Assembly: GCF_013377295.1 (NCBI RefSeq)
Contig: NZ_CP016180.1
Location: 558,001-622,000 of the forward strand
DNA from: Pasteurella skyensis
GTDB taxonomy: Bacteria > Pseudomonadota > Gammaproteobacteria > Enterobacterales > Pasteurellaceae
Direction of reading: 5' to 3'
DNA length: 64,000 bases
Part shown: positions 58,282 through 64,000 of the stretch, in pieces
Layout of the letters: the number at the start of each line of letters is the position of its first letter
Position numbering within the stretch: position 1 is the first letter of the stretch
The notes under the pieces: model-generated
Seen by the model: the letters and a program-made list of their open reading frames with translations, nothing else
What the model was told of the DNA's origin: nothing
Database searches by the model: none
Position numbers and translations under genes: made by a program

Positions 58282-60153
58282 ATGATTGAAAAAATGCACG
58301 AAAAGACCAACAGTTTTGCTTTCAAGGCAATTTTTGCTTTTGTCGCTCTCTCTTTCGTATTAGGCGGTGTTGGTGGTTCTTTAATGTACAGTAAAGATGA
58401 TTATGTTGCTAAGGTAAATGGTGAGTCGATTTCAAAACAGACATTTACTTACACTAAAAATCGTCAACAAAGTATTCAAAGTGATAAATTAGGCGCCAAA
58501 TTTTGGGATCTGCTAGATACGCCAGAGTACGCAAAGCAATTTAATCAACAAGTATTAGATGGGTTGATTAGTGATGAATTGTTAAAACAATATATTACAA
58601 CGTTGAATTTAGGTGTGAGTGCTGAGCAAATTAAAAAACAAATTGTGAATACACCCGATTTTCAACAAGACGGTAAATTTAATAATGAATTTTATCAAAA
58701 TATATTAAGAAACAATAATATATCCCCTGATTATTATGCTTCAATGGTGGCTGGCGATATATTAAATGCGCAAGTACAACAGGGTATTTTAGGGTCTCAG
58801 TTTAGCGTACCAGCAGAAAATAAATTATTAGCTAAGTTATTATTACAAAAGCGCATTATTAGAACCGCTGTTTTACCTTTAAATGCAGAAATTGCTAAGC
58901 AGACCGTTTCAGAGCAAGAGCAGCAAGATTATTATAATGAACATAAAGCACAATTTGTTGAACCTGAAAAAATGCAGGTGGAAATTGTGACGGTGACACC
59001 TGAAGATTTGATGGATCCAGATGCTGTGACAGCACAAGATATAGAAGATTATTATCAACAAAATAGAGATAAATTTATCACTAAAGGTGAAACCCATTTA
59101 GCACATATTCAGGTAGTAGATAAAAAAACAGCCGATGAAATTGAGCAGAAATTAAATGCAGGTGATGATTTTGCAAAACTGGCAAAAGAGTATTCAAAAG
59201 ATATGATTTCAGCTGAAAAAGGCGGTGATTTAGGTTGGGCGAAAGCGGGTACATTCCCTGATATTTTTGAACAAGTGGCGAATGTACTTGAAGTTGGAAA
59301 GCCAAGTAAAGCGGTAGAAATTGATGGAAATTATCATATTATTAAGGTGTTAGATCGTAAAGCAGATGTGGCAATGACACTCAAACAAGCTGAAAAACAG
59401 ATTAAACAAACCTTAATAAAAAATACCAGCTTAGCCAGTTATGGAAAAATCACTAACGAAATGGCGAATAAAGCGTTTGAGTCTCCAGATTCATTAGCCG
59501 ATGTGGCAAAAGTTGCAAATGTAGAAGTACAGATAACGGATGAATTTTCACAAAATGCGTTACCTGCATTATTGGATAATCCAAAAATTCAGTCAGTGTT
59601 GATGAAAGGCGATTTTCGTCGTAGTCACCAAGTTTCTGAAGCCATTGATTTAACGGATGGTAATAAAGCAAAAACAGCTTTTATTCGAGTGATAAGTTAC
59701 AAAGAGGCTCGTCCTCAATCCTTTGAAGAAGCCAAAGACTCCGTTGAAAAAATGATTAAAGTGGCTAAAGCAGAGAAGTCACTCACTGAAAATGCACAGC
59801 AGATTGTGACCGCATTAAATGAGGGACAAGAAGCAGAGATCACTTTTGGTGAACCACAAACCTTAGTTTATGTTGAAGATTTAATGACACTGCCTCAGTT
59901 AACGAAAGACGTGTTTGCAATGCAAAGACCAACAGATAAAACAACTTATCAGGTGACTCGTGATCAAGCTGGAAACGCAATCATTATTACTTTAGACAAA
60001 GTGGTTGATGGTAAAGAAGAAGACTTTAAAGCGTTTGAAGCTGTGTTATTGAGATCAAATCAGCTTCAATTACGTGATGAAATGTTAAATGATTTACGTA
60101 ATCGAGCCAGTATTGAATATAATGATTCGTTCTTAAGACAGCAAGAACCTTAG
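58282..60153 (+). CDS. ppiD: Periplasmic folding chaperone PpiD
   Basis: Inner-membrane-anchored chaperone that meets proteins leaving SecYEG. The protein has 623 residues: one N-terminal membrane segment (FKAIFAFVALSFVLGGVGGSL), a SurA-like helical domain, a parvulin domain (about 265-360; ETHLAHIQVVDKKTADEIEQKL and KGGDLGWAKAGTFPD), and a C-terminal helical part. AGGAT lies upstream. Repeat pairs lie on both sides of the gene. Confidence 0.94.
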   Translation: MIEKMHEKTNSFAFKAIFAFVALSFVLGGVGGSLMYSKDDYVAKVNGESISKQTFTYTKNRQQSIQSDKLGAKFWDLLDTPEYAKQFNQQVLDGLISDELLKQYITTLNLGVSAEQIKKQIVNTPDFQQDGKFNNEFYQNILRNNNISPDYYASMVAGDILNAQVQQGILGSQFSVPAENKLLAKLLLQKRIIRTAVLPLNAEIAKQTVSEQEQQDYYNEHKAQFVEPEKMQVEIVTVTPEDLMDPDAVTAQDIEDYYQQNRDKFITKGETHLAHIQVVDKKTADEIEQKLNAGDDFAKLAKEYSKDMISAEKGGDLGWAKAGTFPDIFEQVANVLEVGKPSKAVEIDGNYHIIKVLDRKADVAMTLKQAEKQIKQTLIKNTSLASYGKITNEMANKAFESPDSLADVAKVANVEVQITDEFSQNALPALLDNPKIQSVLMKGDFRRSHQVSEAIDLTDGNKAKTAFIRVISYKEARPQSFEEAKDSVEKMIKVAKAEKSLTENAQQIVTALNEGQEAEITFGEPQTLVYVEDLMTLPQLTKDVFAMQRPTDKTTYQVTRDQAGNAIIITLDKVVDGKEEDFKAFEAVLLRSNQLQLRDEMLNDLRNRASIEYNDSFLRQQEP

Positions 60154-60612
60154 ACATTTACATTAGGTTTTACAATTTATAATGAATTAAATTTGAGATT
60201 AATTCTGAAATGTTGTTACTAACTCTTGTTAAGCACGGTTACTGAGCTTGTCGAAGTATAAGTGCTTTGTGTAGTATTCCCTTCGACAAGCTCAGGGAAC
60301 GGGAAGAAACATCGAATTTCTTATTGTCAATTTCATAGAGTATCAAACTCGTTTAAAGTAATATTTAAACAGGGCAAGATCATACTTGTAAACTTACAAT
60401 ATGTTCATTATTTATCTTATTTAAAAGATTAAATGCCAAACAAAAACTGTTTAATTAATGTCTTTCTATGCTTAAATTTTATAAATAAAGTTTATTTTCA
60501 AATTCAAATAAATAGTTATTTTACTAATAAGTATATTTTTTATTCAAGTATGATTTTGCCCTGATATTTAAACGAGTTTTTTCATTTTTTTCTTTCCTAA
60601 TTTTTTAAAATA
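60154..60612. repeat. ppiD-acrR spacer with a repeat pair
   Basis: The spacer contains TTACTGAGCTTGTCGAAG (60239-60256) and CCCTTCGACAAGCTCAGGG (60279-60297) in opposite directions, about 120 bases after ppiD. The remainder to 60612 is AT-rich and shows no gene. Confidence 0.7.
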
Positions 60613-60638
60613 GGTAAAATGAACGATTGTTCATTACC
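60613..60638. promoter_or_regulatory. Operator of acrR-acrA-acrB
   Basis: ATGAAC-GATT-GTTCAT is a perfect inverted repeat (60619-60634), extended by GGTAA and TTACC. It lies 38 bases before the acrR start, where the TetR-type repressor of this operon would bind. Confidence 0.65.
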
Positions 60639-60672
60639 TTTGAATTTTACTTTAACGAGGGAAACTAGTTTT

Positions 60673-61254
60673 ATGCTTAATTTTTCAGCATCCTATTCTG
60701 ATATGGCGACACGTATTTTATTCGCTACGCAAACGTTGATTGCGAAAGACGGTATTCAGAATATTTCAATGCATAAAGTGGCAAAGCAAGCAGGGATTTC
60801 TGTAGGAACAATTTATTTACATTTTAAGGATAAAGAGGATTTATTAAATCAGCTTATTCATTTCCTGTTTTTGCAATATCATCGCCATTTTTTGCAAAAT
60901 TATGATCCAAAGTTACCGCTTTATGAGCAATATTGTCAATTTTGGAAAAGTCATTGGTTGTTTTTGCAACAGAATCCTGATGCGGTTATCAATATATATC
61001 AATATGAGGCGTTACCTCAATTTCACAAACTCTGTCGTTACTGTTCTGAAGCTGAACACTTGCCCTACAACAGATTTATTACTCAGGGAAAACAGCAACA
61101 GGCTATTGTCAATTTACCAACAGAGATTATTTATACATTGAGTTTACAAGTATTAACAGGGATTGCGTATTCACAAATTGTTGAAAATAAACGTTATGAT
61201 GAAAAAATATTGGAAGACGTGATGAATTGTACTTGGAAAGCCATCACAAATTAA
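60673..61254 (+). CDS. acrR: TetR-family repressor AcrR
   Basis: A 193-residue repressor starting at 60673 (MLNFSASYSD), after GAGGGAAA; the upstream frame would run through the operator. The helix-turn-helix is typical: ILFATQTLIAKDGIQNISMHKVAKQAGISVGTIYLHFKDKEDLL (seen as ISMHKVAKQAGISVGTIY). The C-terminal ligand domain is diverged. It precedes acrA by 26 bases and contains an uptake sequence. Confidence 0.9.
   Translation: MLNFSASYSDMATRILFATQTLIAKDGIQNISMHKVAKQAGISVGTIYLHFKDKEDLLNQLIHFLFLQYHRHFLQNYDPKLPLYEQYCQFWKSHWLFLQQNPDAVINIYQYEALPQFHKLCRYCSEAEHLPYNRFITQGKQQQAIVNLPTEIIYTLSLQVLTGIAYSQIVENKRYDEKILEDVMNCTWKAITN
60892..60921 (-). repeat. DNA uptake sequence inside acrR
   Basis: TTGCAA, 17 bases, ACCGCTT within codons of the ligand-binding domain. 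Confidence 0.75.
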
Positions 61255-61280
61255 CAGTTACTATCTTCTATGGAGTATTT

Positions 61281-62495
61281 ATGGAAATAATAAAACAAAG
61301 AAAAAAAGCCAGAGGTAAAAAGTTTGTACTTATTTTAGTACTTATTATTATTTTAGTTGTTTTCACTGGTGTTGTTGGAATGCAACAGTTTATCAAAATG
61401 AAAAAAGCAGAATATGCTGAAAATATGCCAGAGATGGTTAGCCTTGTTACGGCAATGAAAATTGAGTCAACACAGTGGATACCGACTATTAAAGCAACAG
61501 GTAAAATTCGCCCTAATCAAGGTGCGATGCTAAGTGCTCAAATGTCTGGTGCAGTAAAAGATGTTTTAATTAAATCAGGACAACAAGTCACAAAAGGGCA
61601 GTTATTGGTTGAAATTGATAGCACGGTAGAAAAAGCAAATTTAAAAGCCGCTGAAGCTCAATTGCCTCAAGCGAAGAAAAATTATCAACGTTATCAAAGC
61701 TTGATTAAATCAGGTAGTGCCTCAAAAGCAGAGTATGACAATATTAAGGCGACCTATAATCAGCTTGTCGCAAATATTGAAGCCTTAAAAGCCAGTATTA
61801 AACGTCGCCAAATTTATGCACCTTTTGATGGTGTAGTCGGAATCGTAAAAGTCAATCAAGGGCAGTATGTTTCAATGGGTACGCCTATTGTGCGAGTGGA
61901 AGATCGCAGTGCGATGAAAGTTCAATTTAGCTTACCACAAATGGATTTGAGCAAAGTGAAATTGGGGCAAGATGTGGTTGTGACCACAGACGTGTTGGCT
62001 AATCAATCTTTCCCTGCAAAAATTATTGCTATTGATCCTGCGGTAAATACGGCAACAGGGCTGGTGGAGTTAGAAGCAGTCATTACATCAGGACAACAAC
62101 AGCTACTGTCTGGAATGTTTGTAAACTTAAATATTCAACTCCCTGCAGAGTCAGATCAGGTGGTTATACCTCAAATTGCAGTGACTTATACAATGTATGG
62201 TGAAACAGTTTATATTTTGCAACCACTTTCAGAGCAAGATAAAACAATGATCGAGAAAATGAAAGCGCATAATCCGACATTAAATGTGGATAAAATGTAT
62301 CGAGTTAAGCAAGTGGAAGTGAAAACCCTTGATCGTAATGGTAATTTTGCACAGCTAGCAAAACGTAAAAACTTAAAAGTGAATGATATGTTAGTAACAG
62401 GTGGTTTTCAACGTTTAAGTGATAATGCTTTAGTGACAGTGGCAGAGAAAAAAGGAGTCGGTGAAACTGCTCCCTCAACAACTGGTAACTTATAA
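61281..62495 (+). CDS. acrA: RND efflux periplasmic adaptor AcrA
   Basis: A 404-residue membrane-fusion protein that links the RND pump to an outer-membrane channel. The start at 61281 (MEIIKQRKKARGKK) follows GGAG. One N-terminal anchor (FVLILVLIIILVVFTGVVG) replaces a lipoprotein signal. The lipoyl halves (GQQVTKGQLLVEIDS and RRQIYAPFDGVVGIVKVNQG) flank a short coiled-coil hairpin, followed by beta-barrel domains. It corresponds to H. influenzae AcrA. Confidence 0.9.
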   Translation: MEIIKQRKKARGKKFVLILVLIIILVVFTGVVGMQQFIKMKKAEYAENMPEMVSLVTAMKIESTQWIPTIKATGKIRPNQGAMLSAQMSGAVKDVLIKSGQQVTKGQLLVEIDSTVEKANLKAAEAQLPQAKKNYQRYQSLIKSGSASKAEYDNIKATYNQLVANIEALKASIKRRQIYAPFDGVVGIVKVNQGQYVSMGTPIVRVEDRSAMKVQFSLPQMDLSKVKLGQDVVVTTDVLANQSFPAKIIAIDPAVNTATGLVELEAVITSGQQQLLSGMFVNLNIQLPAESDQVVIPQIAVTYTMYGETVYILQPLSEQDKTMIEKMKAHNPTLNVDKMYRVKQVEVKTLDRNGNFAQLAKRKNLKVNDMLVTGGFQRLSDNALVTVAEKKGVGETAPSTTGNL

Positions 62496-62506
62496 TTGGA
62501 GCAAAA

Positions 62507-64000
62507 ATGAAATTTACAGATATTTTTATTAAGCGTCCCGTTTTAGCGATTTGTATTAGCTTATTGATTACCATCTTAGGCTTGCAGTCTATTCAAAAAT
62601 TGCAGGTACGAGAGTATCCTGAAATGACGAATACCATTGTAAATGTAAGTGTGGCATATGCAGGGGCGGATGCAAGTTTAATGCAAGCATTTGTGACCTC
62701 CAAACTAGAAGAAGCCGTTGCTCAAGCAGATAATATTGACTACATCACGTCAAGTAGTTCACCTAATGTAACGATGATTACAGCAAAAATGAAGCTGAAT
62801 ACGGATCCAAATGCTGCACTATCTGATGTTTCTTCAAAGGTAAATGCCGTTCGCTCACAATTACCCAGTGGTATTGATGATCCAACAATTAGCGTATCTG
62901 GTGGACACAATGCGTTGATGTATATTCAATTTAAGTCATCAGAATTAAATTCAGCACAGATAACGGATTATTTAGAACGAGTGGTTAAACCACAATTCTT
63001 TACGGCAAATGGCGTATCTAAAGTCACTATTTTTGGTGCTTCTAGCTTTGCATTGCGCATTTGGCTTGATCCTGACAAATTAGCCGCACATAACCTTTCA
63101 GGGGCAGTTGTAATGCAAGCACTGGCAGCCAACAATTTGCAAACGGCTGCAGGTGTGGTAAATGGTTATTATACGGTTTATAACAATAAAATAGCCTCCA
63201 CCACGCCAACGGTGGCGGAATTAAGTAATTTAACTTTAGTGACTACAAAAGAGGGAAATCAAGTTAAATTACGTGATGTCGCAAAAATTGAATTAGATAA
63301 ATCCTCCGACAGAGCAAGGGTAACCGTTGATGGTGGTGATGCTGTCGTTATTGGTGTTGATGCTGCCGCAACGGCAAACTCTTTAACCGTAGCTAAAAAT
63401 ATTTATCCGATGTTTGCTAAGGTAAAACAAAACTTACCTAGCTCTATTGAGGGAAATATTTTATATGATAGTACCATTGCAATTGATCATTCCATTTCAG
63501 AAGTGATTAAAACTATCGGTGAGGCTGTGATTATTGTATTGCTTGTGATTGTGTTGTTTTTGGGATCACTGCGAGCAATGATTGTTCCTATTATTACTAT
63601 TCCAATTTCATTAATTGGAGTGTTGTTTGTGCTACAAATGATGGGTTTTTCCATTAATCTATTAACATTATTAGCCTTAATTCTAGCCATTGGTCTAGTG
63701 GTGGATGATGCCATTGTAGTATTAGAAAATGTAGAACGTCATATTAAAGAAGGGAAAACCCCTTTTGATGCAGCGATTATTGGTACACGTGAAATTGCAT
63801 TGCCTGTTATTGCAATGACTATCACATTAGGCGCAGTGTATGCACCAATGGCATTAATGGAAGGTGTCACAGGTTCACTGTTTAAAGAGTTTGCATTAAC
63901 CCTTGCTGGTGCGGTGTTTATTTCAGGTATTGCAGCATTAACCCTTTCACCAATGATGTCAGGTGCAATTTTAAAACAAAAATCTCAACCCAATCGTTTT
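62507..64000 (+). CDS. acrB: RND multidrug efflux pump AcrB (3' partial)
   Basis: The frame is open from the ATG at 62507 to the window end, 498 codons, about half of a normal pump of roughly 1,030 residues. It starts MKFTDIFIKRPVLAICISL and follows H. influenzae AcrB closely. The first membrane helix, the porter domain and the proton-relay aspartates in helix 4 (GLVVDDAIVVLENVERH) are visible. GGAG lies before the start, 11 bases after acrA. Confidence 0.93.
   Translation, partial: MKFTDIFIKRPVLAICISLLITILGLQSIQKLQVREYPEMTNTIVNVSVAYAGADASLMQAFVTSKLEEAVAQADNIDYITSSSSPNVTMITAKMKLNTDPNAALSDVSSKVNAVRSQLPSGIDDPTISVSGGHNALMYIQFKSSELNSAQITDYLERVVKPQFFTANGVSKVTIFGASSFALRIWLDPDKLAAHNLSGAVVMQALAANNLQTAAGVVNGYYTVYNNKIASTTPTVAELSNLTLVTTKEGNQVKLRDVAKIELDKSSDRARVTVDGGDAVVIGVDAAATANSLTVAKNIYPMFAKVKQNLPSSIEGNILYDSTIAIDHSISEVIKTIGEAVIIVLLVIVLFLGSLRAMIVPIITIPISLIGVLFVLQMMGFSINLLTLLALILAIGLVVDDAIVVLENVERHIKEGKTPFDAAIIGTREIALPVIAMTITLGAVYAPMALMEGVTGSLFKEFALTLAGAVFISGIAALTLSPMMSGAILKQKSQPNRF

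Overview
The window is chromosomal DNA of a Pasteurellaceae bacterium from the branch that carries the Actinobacillus pleuropneumoniae-type DNA uptake sequence. Gene content and order fit this family (dam-aroB-aroK, waaA-coaD, hflD-purB, acrR-acrA-acrB, a haemoglobin/haptoglobin receptor). The core AAGCGGT recurs with a TTGCAA block exactly 17 bases away at nineteen loci. The DNA is AT-rich. I cannot name the species.

1-36.2 kb is mostly core genome. In order: end of fadR, galE, a DcuC-type dicarboxylate carrier, msbA, an LrgA/LrgB pair, yoaA, bioD, rnd, a large TonB-dependent haem-source receptor, recO-alr, an SPFH/NfeD pair, an unknown membrane protein, gloA, gmhA, potABC (no potD beside it), a minus-strand run aroK-aroB-dam-waaL-waaA-coaD, djlA, a YjdF-like protein, dusC, a phosphoethanolamine transferase, pyrG, lolC and a RelE/RelB-type toxin-antitoxin pair.

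36.5-47.27 kb is an integrated element of about 10.7 kb. It lies in the 3' end of a tRNA-Leu(CAA) gene and is bounded by a 51/52-base direct repeat. It carries a P4-type integrase, AlpA, an AntA/AntB antirepressor, a terminase small subunit, an Icd/Ash-like protein and a winged-helix replication-like protein, but no capsid, tail, portal or large terminase gene. This composition is that of a phage satellite (PICI-like). Likely cargo sits at both ends: a class II Fic protein near the integrase, and at the other end a YafO-family toxin whose only co-transcribed partner looks exported. Three unrelated sets of regularly spaced palindromes mark control or replication regions.

47.3-54.0 kb returns to core genes (hflD, purB, lepA, rnt) with an unknown AT-rich membrane protein and a DUF1904 protein between them. 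At 54.4-56.8 kb are a serpin with a lipoprotein signal and a secreted protein with a COG3650-like domain and a TPR-like middle; an IS30-family element has inserted into the last codon of the latter and is itself frameshifted. ppiD follows, flanked on both sides by GACAAGCTCAG-type palindromic repeats. The window ends in acrR-acrA-acrB, with acrB cut by the window edge.

Main points for follow-up: the satellite and its control palindromes, the toxin paired with an exported protein, the lipoprotein serpin, and the rigid bipartite uptake sequence, including three symmetric 54-base double copies.
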